In this document: piece by piece, positions 1 through 7,870 of the stretch | How positions within the stretch are numbered: position 1 is the stretch's first letter | Layout: each line of letters opens with the position of its first letter | NCBI GenBank assembly: GCA_031283395.1 | Contig: JAITBV010000075.1 | Coordinates: 1-25,162, forward strand | From: Candidatus Adiutrix sp. | GTDB lineage: Bacteria; Desulfobacterota; Desulfarculia; Adiutricales; Adiutricaceae | Direction of reading: 5' to 3' | DNA: 25,162 nt | Program-made: the position numbers and the translations under genes | Notes under the pieces: generated by a model | What the model was told of the DNA's origin: nothing | The model's input: the letters and a program-made list of their open reading frames with translations, nothing else | The model's database searches: none

Positions 1-407
1 AACTGCAGCTTGAGTTCAAACAGGGTCTGTTCTTCGGCCACGAACCGCACATTATCCAGAAGCAGGATCTCGCCGTCGCTTAGGGCCCGAATCGCCTCCC
101 GGGCGGCCGGGCCGCAGACGTCGTCTATGAACTTGACCTCCCGCTCCAGAAATTCGCTCAAGGCCCTGGCGTGAGGAGACGTGGTATAAAAATTCTTATA
201 TTCGACATCGCTGCCCTGGTGGGCCAGGAGAACCAGCTTGGCGCCCTGGCCGGCCAGTTCCCGAATGGTCGGCAGACAAGCCCGCACCCTGGTGGTGTCC
301 TTCAGGTTGCCCGTCTTGGGGTCGATGGGCTGGTTGATGTCCACCCGCAGGAGGACGGTTCGGCCCGCGAACTGAAAATCATCAAGGGTCTTGATTCCGA
401 ATCTCAT
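1..407 (-). CDS. pgk: Phosphoglycerate kinase, archaeal-type, N-terminal 135 residues (runs off left edge)
   Basis: The visible part is the N-terminal, 3-phosphoglycerate-binding domain of a phosphoglycerate kinase, which interconverts 1,3-bisphosphoglycerate/ADP and 3-phosphoglycerate/ATP. It shows RVDINQPIDP at residues 21-30, where bacterial enzymes usually read RVD-N-P, then a conserved Arg at 40, LLAHQG at 60-65, DDVCGPAAREAI near 95-106 and LLLDNVRF at 116-123. The DIN-PIDP and LAHQ wording resembles archaeal PGKs more than bacterial ones. The usual HLGRP loop reads HQGSD, so the substrate-loop Arg is absent. The ATG at 407 is preceded by AGGA seven bases upstream. It is the last gene of the minus-strand directon, 102 bp after a UroD-like gene. 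The C-terminal nucleotide-binding domain lies outside the window, so a PGK-like protein of altered function is possible. Confidence 0.85.
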   Translation of the reverse strand, partial: MRFGIKTLDDFQFAGRTVLLRVDINQPIDPKTGNLKDTTRVRACLPTIRELAGQGAKLVLLAHQGSDVEYKNFYTTSPHARALSEFLEREVKFIDDVCGPAAREAIRALSDGEILLLDNVRFVAEEQTLFELKLQ

Positions 408-509
408 TATTAAATCCTGACCGGCCCCATTAATGGCGCCAACTAATAATATGGTTCCAGATCAAAAGGTTAGAGCCCTGAACTGAAGCGGTCGCCCTGG
501 CCCGCGGCT

Positions 510-1670
510 TTAGGACAACGGATAAACACCGAAGGCCCGGCAAGCCTGATACATGGCCACGATATTGGCCGGCGGAATGTCGCTCTGCAGGGCGTGGCCG
601 GGGGCCATAATGTAGCCGCCGCCCGGCCCCAGGTCGCCGACCACCCTTTTGACCTCGGCCCAGACTTCCGGCACGGTGGCGTTGGGCAAAAACTGCTGAA
701 TGTCTATGCCCCCGTGAAAACTCAGGTCCCCGCCGAAATTCTCATTTATCATTTTGGTGTCCATGCCCTTGGCGCTGGTTTGGATGGGATCCAGAATGTC
801 CAGGCCGCATTCCACGAACATGGGCATCAATTGGTAAACCGCGCCGCAGGTATGGAAGTATATCTTGGCCCGGGGGTTAGCCTTCTTCAGATGAGCCTTG
901 GTTTCCCCCCAGACCCTCTTGATGACGGGCTTGAACATTTCGTGGCACATCTTGGGCGAGAACAACAGGCTGTTCTGGGTGCCCAGGTCCCAGCCGGTGA
1001 AGCGCAGAATGCTGACATACCGGCCGACCCGCTCAATGGCTCGGCGGTTGAACTCTATGGAGATGTCCGCCAGCTTGTCCAGGAACTTCAGGCAGAACTC
1101 CGGACGGGCGATAAGGTCCGTGCACCAGTTCTGGAGCCCCCGCAGGTAACTGGCCTGTTCCCCCAGGCCGCCCCGGTCGAACCAGGCCAGTATGGCCTGA
1201 TCGGTGTTGTTGTACCACCAGCTCATCTTCTCTTCCACGCCTTCCAGAACCGAATCGTCGGCGGGGTCGGGCCAGGGGAAGTCGTCCAGGGCTTCCACAG
1301 TGGGGGTTTTGATGGGCGAATCGACTATCTCGTAATAAAACGTGCCGTCGTCCCGGACGATCTTGGCCCGCTTGATCCCCCATTCATCAATATATCCGCC
1401 ATCATCCTGCCAGACCGGGTAGCCGGTGGGAGGACGGGAACCCAGGTGCACGGTATCGATGTCCAGGGCCCGGAGGACTTTCATATCTATGATCGCGTGG
1501 TTCATCCAGTTGGTAAAGCCCTGCTCCGCGGACACCTCGTTTTCCAGCCCCATATGCCTGACCAGCCGCGCATAGGCGTCCTGGGTCAGGACCAGATCCA
1601 TTGGCACCCGGTCGGGACATTCATGGTTGATGGCTTTTTCCACTCTTTCGCGCGAAGTCAAAACCGGCAT
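510..1670 (-). CDS. Uroporphyrinogen decarboxylase-like (MtaA/CmuA-type) protein, copy 1
   Basis: A 386-residue member of the UroD superfamily. Members outside haem synthesis include cobalamin-dependent methyltransferases such as MtaA and CmuA. It opens with the family pattern TSRERVEKAINHECPDRVPMD and carries FHTCGAVYQLMP (residues 272-283), GLDILDPIQTSAKGMD (289-304), FHGGID (318-323) and a C-terminal APGHALQSDIPPANIVAM. H273 and C275 match the zinc-binding HxC of the methyltransferases. The third ligand, Cys in MtaA-type APGCG, is His359 here. The Arg-rich substrate site of true haem-pathway UroD is not obvious, so a methyl-transfer or other role is likelier than haem synthesis. The start is supported by GAGGGCGG just upstream. 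It follows livF by 93 bp and is paralogous to the gene at 9629-10753. The substrate is unknown. Confidence 0.88.
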   Translation of the reverse strand: MPVLTSRERVEKAINHECPDRVPMDLVLTQDAYARLVRHMGLENEVSAEQGFTNWMNHAIIDMKVLRALDIDTVHLGSRPPTGYPVWQDDGGYIDEWGIKRAKIVRDDGTFYYEIVDSPIKTPTVEALDDFPWPDPADDSVLEGVEEKMSWWYNNTDQAILAWFDRGGLGEQASYLRGLQNWCTDLIARPEFCLKFLDKLADISIEFNRRAIERVGRYVSILRFTGWDLGTQNSLLFSPKMCHEMFKPVIKRVWGETKAHLKKANPRAKIYFHTCGAVYQLMPMFVECGLDILDPIQTSAKGMDTKMINENFGGDLSFHGGIDIQQFLPNATVPEVWAEVKRVVGDLGPGGGYIMAPGHALQSDIPPANIVAMYQACRAFGVYPLS

Positions 1671-1701
1671 GGTCCGCCCTCTTCGTTGTCCAAAATTTTT
1701 G

Positions 1702-1729
1702 AACCAAATTTGATTTATCGTCTTTGGTT
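1702..1729. repeat. Short inverted repeat between livF and the UroD-like gene
   Basis: AACCAAA (1702-1708) and TTTGGTT (1723-1729) form a 7-bp dyad with a 14-base AT-rich spacer, in the 93-bp gap after the livF stop. It has no strong T-run and is too weak to call a terminator. It may be a weak RNA hairpin or a protein site. Confidence 0.3.
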
Positions 1730-1763
1730 TCCGGATGCGGCTCCGACTTCCAAGCCCGATGAA

Positions 1764-2504
1764 TTAAGATTCTTCTTCCAGGGAGCCGCCGATGCCGATC
1801 AGCTTGTGTTTCAACTTCTCATCGTTCAGGAGCACCTGGGGGGCTCCGTCGAAGATGCATTCGCCCATCTCCATGACGCAGCAACGGTTGAGATGTTTGA
1901 GCAACTCGTCGGAGAACTGTTCGACCACGATGGTCGTGACGTTGTATTGTTCGCGGATTTCGAGAATCATCTTCAGCACGTCGGCGGCTATGTTGGGGGC
2001 CAAGCCTTCGGTCGGCTCGTCCAGAAGCAGAAGGCTGGGGTTCCCCATCATGGTCCGGGCGACGGTCAGCATCTGCTGTTCACCCCCGCTCATCTGGCTG
2101 CCAAGCTTGTTGCGCATATCGGAGAGTTTTGGAAAAACCCTGAAGGCGTCTTCCAGGCCGAAAAGCTTCTGCCCCTTGGGCAAAAAACGGGCCGATTTCT
2201 CGCCGAGCTGAAGATTGCGCCGGATGGTCAGGTTGGGAAATATTTTGCGGTCTTCCGGCACCCAGCCTATCCCCAGGTTGGCGATTTCGTGGGGCGGGAG
2301 GCCCGTTATGTCCCGGTCTTTGAACAGAATCCGGCCCTTGACCTGCGGAGGCTTCAGGCCCATGACGGCCCGGAACAGGCTGGATTTGCTGGAGCCGTTG
2401 CGCCCGAACAGGCCGAGGAAATCACCCTCGTTGACGGTGAGTGAAAGCTTGAATCCCACCTGGGCCCGGCCGTAAAAAATATCCACATCTTCAAGCTTAA
2501 GCAT
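1764..2504 (-). CDS. livF: Branched-chain amino acid-type ABC transporter ATPase LivF
   Basis: A 246-residue cytoplasmic ATPase of the Liv (HAAT) ABC family, pairing with LivG to energise LivHM. Visible motifs are a P-loop at 34-41, WVPEDRKIFPNLT (81-93, the LivF-type Q-loop region), MSGGEQQ (138-144), LLLLDEPTEGL (158-168) and VVEQ at 193-196, where LivF proteins commonly have Gln in place of the H-loop His. The P-loop reads GRNGSSKS. The Gly expected just before the Lys is Ser39 (codon at 2388-2390), a one-base change from GGC to AGC. The ATG overlaps the livG stop by one base (TGATG), indicating translational coupling. The substrate may be an amino acid, but Liv-type systems also carry urea, amides and aromatic acids. 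Confidence 0.93.
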   Translation of the reverse strand: MLKLEDVDIFYGRAQVGFKLSLTVNEGDFLGLFGRNGSSKSSLFRAVMGLKPPQVKGRILFKDRDITGLPPHEIANLGIGWVPEDRKIFPNLTIRRNLQLGEKSARFLPKGQKLFGLEDAFRVFPKLSDMRNKLGSQMSGGEQQMLTVARTMMGNPSLLLLDEPTEGLAPNIAADVLKMILEIREQYNVTTIVVEQFSDELLKHLNRCCVMEMGECIFDGAPQVLLNDEKLKHKLIGIGGSLEEES

Positions 2505-3253
2505 CAGGCCACCTCCCGGCCCAGATAGGCGGACTGGACTTCCTCGTTCCCGGCTATTTCCTTGGGCGTCCCCATGGCCAGGATGCCGCCGTGGTGCAGC
2601 ACCAGGATATAATCGGAAATGCCAAAGACCAGATCCATGTCATGTTCCACAATGATCACCTTGCGCAGGCCCTCGCTCAAAGTCTTGATCAGGCCCGTGA
2701 TGCGCAAGCGTTCGGCCTTGGAGAGCCCGGCCATGGGCTCGTCCAGGAGCACGGTTTCCGGCCGGCTGGTCAGGGACAGGCCGAGGTCCAGGATCTTGCG
2801 ATCTCCGTGGGGGATAGCCCCGGCCGGCTGGTCGGCCATGTCTTTGAGGCCCAATCTTTCCAGGATCTCCATGGCCTTGGCGGTGACCTCCCCGGCTTTG
2901 TGGTAATTAAGGAACATCCGGTTCATGAAACCCAGGTTACGCTGCACCCCGACCCGGACATTATCCAGGACCGTCATTTCCTCGAACAGGCTGACGATCT
3001 GGAAAGAGCGTGACAGGCCATATTTGATGATCTGGTAGGGCTTCTGGCCGGTGATATCCTGGCCCTGGTAGGTAATGCGGCCCGCATCAGGCTTGAGAAA
3101 CCCGGTCATGAGGTTGAAAAAGGTCGTCTTGCCGGCGCCGTTGGGCCCTATGATGGAAAGGATGCCGCCGGCTTCTATTTCCAGCGACACGTCATTGACC
3201 GCGACCAGGCTGCCAAAGCGTTTGGTCAGGCCCTGAACTGAAATAAGCGACAT
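2504..3253 (-). CDS. livG: Branched-chain amino acid-type ABC transporter ATPase LivG
   Basis: A 249-residue ATPase subunit and partner of LivF. It has a canonical Walker A GPNGAGKT (36-43), a Q-loop in SRSFQIVSLF (81-90), Walker B with catalytic Glu in VLLDEPMAGLS (168-178) and an H-loop VEHDMD (202-207). The length and the C-terminal GTPKEI-NEEVQSAYLG pattern are typical of LivG. The ABC signature reads IPHGDRK (147-153) instead of LSGGQ-like, lacking the Ser that contacts the ATP gamma-phosphate in the partner's site. Canonical Walker A here with a canonical signature in LivF would make one fully competent composite site. It is 57 bp downstream of livM and overlaps livF. Confidence 0.94.
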   Translation of the reverse strand: MSLISVQGLTKRFGSLVAVNDVSLEIEAGGILSIIGPNGAGKTTFFNLMTGFLKPDAGRITYQGQDITGQKPYQIIKYGLSRSFQIVSLFEEMTVLDNVRVGVQRNLGFMNRMFLNYHKAGEVTAKAMEILERLGLKDMADQPAGAIPHGDRKILDLGLSLTSRPETVLLDEPMAGLSKAERLRITGLIKTLSEGLRKVIIVEHDMDLVFGISDYILVLHHGGILAMGTPKEIAGNEEVQSAYLGREVA

Positions 3254-3310
3254 TCCGATTCCCTCCGTCCGATTGCGCGGCCTTCTTCAGGTTGAGGCCT
3301 CAGAGCCGGT

Positions 3311-4246
3311 TCAGCGACCCTGCTTCTTCCGAAACATACCCATGATGCCGGTGGGAAAAAGAGAGAGGATCACCACAAAGGACAGGCCGTAGATCAGCAT
3401 CCAATTCTCCCAGGCGGCGCTAAGAAGGGTTCGGCAGACGACAAAAATGATGGAGCCGACTATGGGGCCGTAGAAGCTGACCGTCCCCCCGCCCAGCAAG
3501 GTGGCCATGACCACGTCGCCGGACCTGGACCAGTGGAGAGTGTCAGAAAACGCCGCCTGGATCAGGAGGCAATACAGGGCCCCGGCCAGCCCGGCGAAGG
3601 CTCCGGATATGGTGTAGACGGTGAAGCGGTAAAGCCCGACATTGTAGCCGAGGTACTGGGAGCGGATGTGGTTCTGACGCACGGACTGCAGCGACAGGCC
3701 ATAGCAGGACCGAGAGATGGCCCGGATGATCAGGGCGCAGACGACCATGACCACGAAACAGAAATAATAATAAGTGACGGGGTCTCTCATGGCCAGGCCC
3801 AGAAACTCAAGGCGGCTGATGCCGGAAAGGCCGTGTTCGCCGCCGGTCACTTCATCCCAGCGCCAGCAGATGCCGAAACAAACCTGGGTGAAGGCCACGG
3901 TGAGCATGGCGAAATAGACCCCGCGCTTGTTGCGGATCAGCCAGCCGAAGGCTCCCGCGGCCAGCCCCCCGACGATCAGGCCGGCGATCAGGATCGAAAG
4001 GAAGCCACCCTGGGGCAGGCGCAGAAAAGTGATGCCCGCGCCAAAGGCTCCCAGGCCGTAGAAGGCGCCGTGCCCGAAGGAGGGCAGGCCCGTCTGGCCC
4101 AGGCAGAGGTTGAAGCTCAAGGTGAAGATGAACCATAACAAAAGTTCCGTGCCTAAAGAGATGGAGCTGCCGATATAAGGCAGAAAGGGATAGACCGAAA
4201 AGACCAGAAAAATGTACACCAGGGGGTCTTTATGCAGTTTTTTCAT
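3311..4246 (-). CDS. livM: Branched-chain amino acid-type ABC transporter permease LivM
   Basis: A 311-residue polytopic inner-membrane permease. It carries the LivM hallmark GQTGLPSFGHGAFYGLGA starting near residue 50. Strongly hydrophobic stretches alternate with short loops along the chain, including SILIAGLIVGGLAAGAF, and a late LLGGGTVSFYGPIVGS motif is followed by a final membrane helix. It is a little shorter than many LivM proteins but has no visible break. The ATG is at 4246, 15 bp after livH, so the two permease genes are almost certainly co-translated. With LivH it forms the heterodimeric translocation path. Confidence 0.93.
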   Translation of the reverse strand: MKKLHKDPLVYIFLVFSVYPFLPYIGSSISLGTELLLWFIFTLSFNLCLGQTGLPSFGHGAFYGLGAFGAGITFLRLPQGGFLSILIAGLIVGGLAAGAFGWLIRNKRGVYFAMLTVAFTQVCFGICWRWDEVTGGEHGLSGISRLEFLGLAMRDPVTYYYFCFVVMVVCALIIRAISRSCYGLSLQSVRQNHIRSQYLGYNVGLYRFTVYTISGAFAGLAGALYCLLIQAAFSDTLHWSRSGDVVMATLLGGGTVSFYGPIVGSIIFVVCRTLLSAAWENWMLIYGLSFVVILSLFPTGIMGMFRKKQGR

Positions 4247-4261
4247 GGCTACCCCTCTTTC

Positions 4262-5125
4262 TCATTCGAGGATGTTCTGCTGGCCCATCAGGCCCCGGGG
4301 CCAAAAATAGATTATGACGGCCATCAGGATAAAGGGGATGATGTCCACGAAGCGGCCCACCACCAGGGTGCCCATAGACAGGCAGACGCCCACCAGAAGG
4401 CCACCGACCAGGGTGCCAGGAATGCTGCCCAAGCCGCCCATGAGGGTGATGATGAAGGAGGGCATGAGTATCAAGTGCCCCATGCTGGGTTTGACGCTCC
4501 ACATGGGCGCGGCCAGGATGCCGGCCAGCCCGCCTATGGCCGAACCCAGGACCATTATGAACACCCGCATACGGAACAGGTTGTGGCCGAGGGCCCCTAC
4601 CATTTCGCTGTTGAACATGCCGGCCTTGACCACGGCCCCGTATTTGCTCTTTTCCTCGAACAGCCAGACCGCGGCGATCATCAGGGCGGCTATCGCGGCG
4701 ATGAAGATCCGGTATTTGGGAAACAGAAAGTTGCCGATGATAAGGGGGGAGTTGACGAAGGCCGGGGCGACGATGCTGTACGTGGCCGGGCCGAAAATTA
4801 TGCGGATCAGTTCCTCCATGGCCATGGCAAAACCGAGGGTGATAAGGAGGCCGAAGAGCGGGTCCTGTCCGTAAACCCGGCGCACGACCAGCCTCTCCAC
4901 CAAGAGGCCAATTACGGCCACGCCCAGCGGGGCCACGAACATGGCCGGGAGCCAGCCTATCTTCTGGTAGAGGACCCAGTAGAAATAGGCCCCGAAGGTG
5001 AAGGTTATGCCGTGGGCGAAATTGATGACCCCGGAAACACCCAGCACCAGGCTGAAGCCCAGGGCCACCGCGGCATAAACCAGGCCCAGCACTATGCCGT
5101 TGACGAACAGAGACAATTCCAGCAT
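4262..5125 (-). CDS. livH: Branched-chain amino acid-type ABC transporter permease LivH
   Basis: A 287-residue membrane permease. The N-terminal hallmark GLVYAAVALGFSLVLGVSG-INFAHG (about residues 14-39) is diagnostic of LivH. Later segments include LITLGFAMAMEELIRIIFGP, LAAPMWSVKPSMG and a FIITLMGGLGSIPGTLVGGLLVG stretch typical of the C-terminal half. The ATG at 5125 has AAGGGGCGG upstream. It is separated from the binding-protein gene by 101 bp filled with strong GC hairpins (5141-5215), which could lower permease expression relative to the binding protein. The pair with LivM is complete. Confidence 0.93.
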   Translation of the reverse strand: MLELSLFVNGIVLGLVYAAVALGFSLVLGVSGVINFAHGITFTFGAYFYWVLYQKIGWLPAMFVAPLGVAVIGLLVERLVVRRVYGQDPLFGLLITLGFAMAMEELIRIIFGPATYSIVAPAFVNSPLIIGNFLFPKYRIFIAAIAALMIAAVWLFEEKSKYGAVVKAGMFNSEMVGALGHNLFRMRVFIMVLGSAIGGLAGILAAPMWSVKPSMGHLILMPSFIITLMGGLGSIPGTLVGGLLVGVCLSMGTLVVGRFVDIIPFILMAVIIYFWPRGLMGQQNILE

Positions 5126-5140
5126 GATCCGCCCCTTCCG

Positions 5141-5164
5141 CCGGCCGGCCCGAGGGCCGGCCGG
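5141..5164. repeat. Strong GC hairpin in the binding protein-livH gap
   Basis: A perfect 11-bp dyad, CCGGCCGGCCC and GGGCCGGCCGG, separated by only two bases. In the RNA of the minus-strand operon it would be a very stable stem with no following U-run. It is therefore better read as a processing or 3'-end-protecting hairpin than as an intrinsic terminator. Confidence 0.7.
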
Positions 5165-5188
5165 ACGCCCCCTGGATTTGTGAGCGGC

Positions 5189-5215
5189 CCGGCCGGATCA
5201 CAATCACCCGGCCGG
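5189..5215. repeat. Second CCGGCCGG stem in the binding protein-livH gap
   Basis: Two copies of the self-complementary octamer CCGGCCGG (5189-5196 and 5208-5215), 11 bases apart, can pair as an 8-bp stem. It lies nearer the 3' end of the binding-protein gene than the 11-bp hairpin, giving two consecutive stems on the operon RNA. Confidence 0.6.
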
Positions 5216-5226
5216 ACCCGATTGGG

Positions 5227-6450
5227 TTACTTCTTAAACGGCTCCTTGGTGAGATCGATGGGATTTTCTTCCCGGGTCATCTCATACTTGGTGGCGTCGA
5301 TGATGTCGATGACCTTCCACATAGCCAGCCCGGTGGCCTTGGGGTTCTTTTCGATCATGACGACCTTGCTGAGAAGCTGGTGAGTGCGGGCATCGAACAC
5401 GCTCGGTTCGTTACGCAGGTTATCCTTGAGTTCCAGGCCTTCCAGGGCTTGGATGAGCTTGGGAATGTCATCAACGGTCCCGGCTTTTTCCGCGGCCTCG
5501 TTCAGGGCCATGATGGCCAAATAGCCGTTGTAGTTGGTGCAGTCAAAGACCGGGAAGGGGGCGTTGGGAAACAGCTCGCCGTATTTCTTGGAGGCCGCCT
5601 CCATTTTGGGGGTTTCGTTCCAGAACACCTCAGTGGCCGAGTAACCATGCTGTACCTCGGGCCCCAGGTTGTAGCTGTCGATGAAATCCTCCAGGGTATA
5701 GACGACTTTTATGACGTCGTGAATCTTGTACTCGGCCATCTGCTTCAAAAGGGCCACGTTGTCGAAGCCTGCGCAGGTGATCATGAGGACTTCGGCGCCG
5801 GAATTGCGGATCTGCAGAAGCTGGGCGCTGAAATCACTGGTGCCCATGGGCACTTTGATTTCCCCGACTTCCGTGCCGCCCCTCTTCTTCAGAACATCGC
5901 GCGCCCACTGGGTGCCGGAATGGCCCCAGGAATAGTCATGGGTAATGAAGAAAAATTTCTTGCCCAGATTATCGATGGCATAATTGGTGGCGGCCCGGGC
6001 CAGGCTGGACATGTTAGGAGGCGACCGGAACACGTTGCGCACGGCCTGGGTAGAGGTTATGGTATCACCGTTGGGGTTGGTGGCGAAATACAGGCCGCCA
6101 AATTCCTGCACGACCGGGGCGATGGCCAGGGCGGTGGAAGAGCTGACCCCACCCATGTAGATCTTGATGCCGTCCCTTTCGGCCCGGGCCCGCACCTTGC
6201 GGGCGGCGGCGTCGGGGTTGGTTTCATCGTCGTCCACGACCAGTTCCACCGGGCGGCCCAGAATTTTTCCGCCCAGTTCTTTCAAAGCCATTTCCATGCC
6301 GTTGCGTTCCGTGAGCCCGTGGTCTCCGTAATTGCCGGTGACCGGGCTGATGACGCCAATTTTAATGGGCGTCTGCGCTTCTGCCTGGGCGGCCGGGCTC
6401 AAAACAAAGCAGGCCAAGGCCAGGAAGGCCAACCAAAAAACTTTTTTCAT
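5227..6450 (-). CDS. Liv-type ABC transporter periplasmic substrate-binding protein
   Basis: A 407-residue type I periplasmic-binding-fold protein of the LivJ/LivK (Peripla_BP_6) family that delivers ligand to LivHMGF. An N-terminal signal peptide MKKVFWLAFLALACFVLSP ends around AQA-EAQ. The mature protein begins IKIGVISPVTGNYGDHG, followed by NGMEMALKELGGKILGRPVELVVDDDETNPD, the classical opening of the family. Other expected elements are SSTALAIAPVVQEFGG and FFITHDYSWGHSG. The start at 6450 is chosen because AGGAGG lies upstream and the signal peptide begins there; an in-frame extension to 6570 would overlap the dctM stop and has no such support. The ligand is unknown. It is 109 bp downstream of dctM. 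Confidence 0.92.
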   Translation of the reverse strand: MKKVFWLAFLALACFVLSPAAQAEAQTPIKIGVISPVTGNYGDHGLTERNGMEMALKELGGKILGRPVELVVDDDETNPDAAARKVRARAERDGIKIYMGGVSSSTALAIAPVVQEFGGLYFATNPNGDTITSTQAVRNVFRSPPNMSSLARAATNYAIDNLGKKFFFITHDYSWGHSGTQWARDVLKKRGGTEVGEIKVPMGTSDFSAQLLQIRNSGAEVLMITCAGFDNVALLKQMAEYKIHDVIKVVYTLEDFIDSYNLGPEVQHGYSATEVFWNETPKMEAASKKYGELFPNAPFPVFDCTNYNGYLAIMALNEAAEKAGTVDDIPKLIQALEGLELKDNLRNEPSVFDARTHQLLSKVVMIEKNPKATGLAMWKVIDIIDATKYEMTREENPIDLTKEPFKK

Positions 6451-6559
6451 GCTTCCTCCTTGTGATTGGCGCCGCACGTTGGCTGACGCCGGTAAGTGAA
6501 TCGAAGGACGCCGCTGGCCGGGCTTGTCCGGGGCGGGCATTGCGGCTTGAATTATCCCC

Positions 6560-7858
6560 TTACAGGCCATAACCCAGCAAATTCGGCAGCCAGGTCGCCA
6601 GGATGGGGCAAAAGAGAATCAACAACAAGACAAAAGTCATGGCCCCGATATAGGGCAACACGGACATAGCCAATTTTTCCACCGGGGTACCGGCAACCTT
6701 TGAGGCTAAAAACAGGTTGACCCCCAAGGGCGGCGTCAAAAGACCCACTTCGGTGGCGATGACCATCAAGATGCCGAAATGGATCGGATGAATGCCCAGC
6801 TTGTATAGGATCGGGAGGATGACCGGGGTGACCAGGATGACCATGGACAGTGATTCCATAAACATACCAAGAACATAGACCACACCCATAATCATCAGCA
6901 GCACCAGGTACTTGTTAGTGGTGAAGGCTATGACCGCGTTGGCCAGGCGGGCCGGCACCTCCTCGTAGGTCAGGACGCGTCCGAACAGCGCCGAAGTACC
7001 AACAATGATTAGAATGGCCCCACAGATCATGGCCCCCTCGCGCAGGGCCAGGCGGATATGCTCGATTTTCAGGGACCGGTTGACAACCTTGCCCACGAAC
7101 AGAGCCCAGACCACAGCCACTATCGAAGCTTCCACGGGCGTGGCCAGGCCGGAATAAATGGAACCCAGCACCACTACGACCGTGGCCAGGGAAAAAAAAC
7201 CGCGCTTTACGGCGAGTAGCAGGCTTATGAACTTAAAGGCCTCCTGGTCCATATCGCCCTTGAAGCCATGCCTTTTGGCCTGCGCATAGGCCACGCAGCA
7301 GAGCGCGAACAACATGATAAAGCCGGGAATGAACCCGGCCGTGAACATGCCAATGATTGAGATGTTGCAGATGATGGCATAAACGATCATGGGGTTGCTG
7401 GGCGGGATGAGAATACCCAGAGTGCCCCCGCAGGAGGATACGGAACCGGCGTATTCCCGGCTGTAGCCGTTGCGCAGCATGGCCGGAACCATGATGGAAC
7501 CCACGGCGGCCACCGCAGTGGCGCCCGAGCCGGTGATGGCCGCGAAACAGCCGCAGGCCAGGAGCGCGGTGAGACCGATACCGCCGAACATACGGCCAGC
7601 CAGGATCTTCACCACGTCAATGATCTCTTGGGTGATGTTGCCGTGCTCCATGAGCGTGCCGGCCACGATAAAACAGGGGATGGCCAGGAGCGGAAAGATG
7701 TTAAGCCCCTCAAAGAGGGCGGTGTGAATGACGGCCAGGGGCAAGATGTCGCTGACCAAAAGGGCCAAGGCCGAAGCAATTCCTAAAGACATGAAAATGG
7801 GGACACCAATGGCGAACATACTGAAAAGGGCGATCAAAAGGACGGCCAGCATGGACAT
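6560..7858 (-). CDS. dctM: TRAP transporter large permease subunit DctM
   Basis: A 432-residue integral membrane protein, the ion-coupled translocating subunit of a TRAP transporter. The diagnostic core ITGSGATAVAAVGSIMVPAM spans about residues 108-127, followed by GYSREYAGSVSSCGGTLGILIPPSNPMIVYAI. Near the C-terminus is EVGLLTPPLGVNLFLAS, equivalent to the second half of the elevator domain's pseudo-repeat. The full length is hydrophobic and consistent with the roughly 12-helix topology of the family. GGAGGGG precedes the ATG at 7858, and dctQ ends only 12 bp upstream. TRAP systems usually import carboxylates, suiting a directon with malic enzyme and a racemase. Confidence 0.95.
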   Translation of the reverse strand: MSMLAVLLIALFSMFAIGVPIFMSLGIASALALLVSDILPLAVIHTALFEGLNIFPLLAIPCFIVAGTLMEHGNITQEIIDVVKILAGRMFGGIGLTALLACGCFAAITGSGATAVAAVGSIMVPAMLRNGYSREYAGSVSSCGGTLGILIPPSNPMIVYAIICNISIIGMFTAGFIPGFIMLFALCCVAYAQAKRHGFKGDMDQEAFKFISLLLAVKRGFFSLATVVVVLGSIYSGLATPVEASIVAVVWALFVGKVVNRSLKIEHIRLALREGAMICGAILIIVGTSALFGRVLTYEEVPARLANAVIAFTTNKYLVLLMIMGVVYVLGMFMESLSMVILVTPVILPILYKLGIHPIHFGILMVIATEVGLLTPPLGVNLFLASKVAGTPVEKLAMSVLPYIGAMTFVLLLILFCPILATWLPNLLGYGL

Positions 7859-7870
7859 GAACGCCCCTCC

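Noticed and set aside
510..1670. Calling a UroD-like gene hemE
   Set aside because: There are two paralogues in a catabolic directon with HxC metal-site motifs and no other haem genes nearby, so a haem-pathway role is not supported.
594..2444. A 616-codon open frame on the plus strand
   Set aside because: It is antisense to the UroD-like gene and livF and bridges their intergenic gap. Both minus-strand genes have clear family motifs, and its translation has no recognisable domain. It is a frame shadow of GC-rich coding sequence.
4232..5383. A 383-codon plus-strand frame rich in His, Asp and Gln
   Set aside because: It is the reverse shadow of hydrophobic LivH codons; such shadows are typically rich in charged and Gln/His residues.
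6451..6570. N-terminal extension of the Liv binding protein
   Set aside because: It would overlap the dctM stop and place the signal peptide internally. AGGAGG directly precedes the ATG at 6450.
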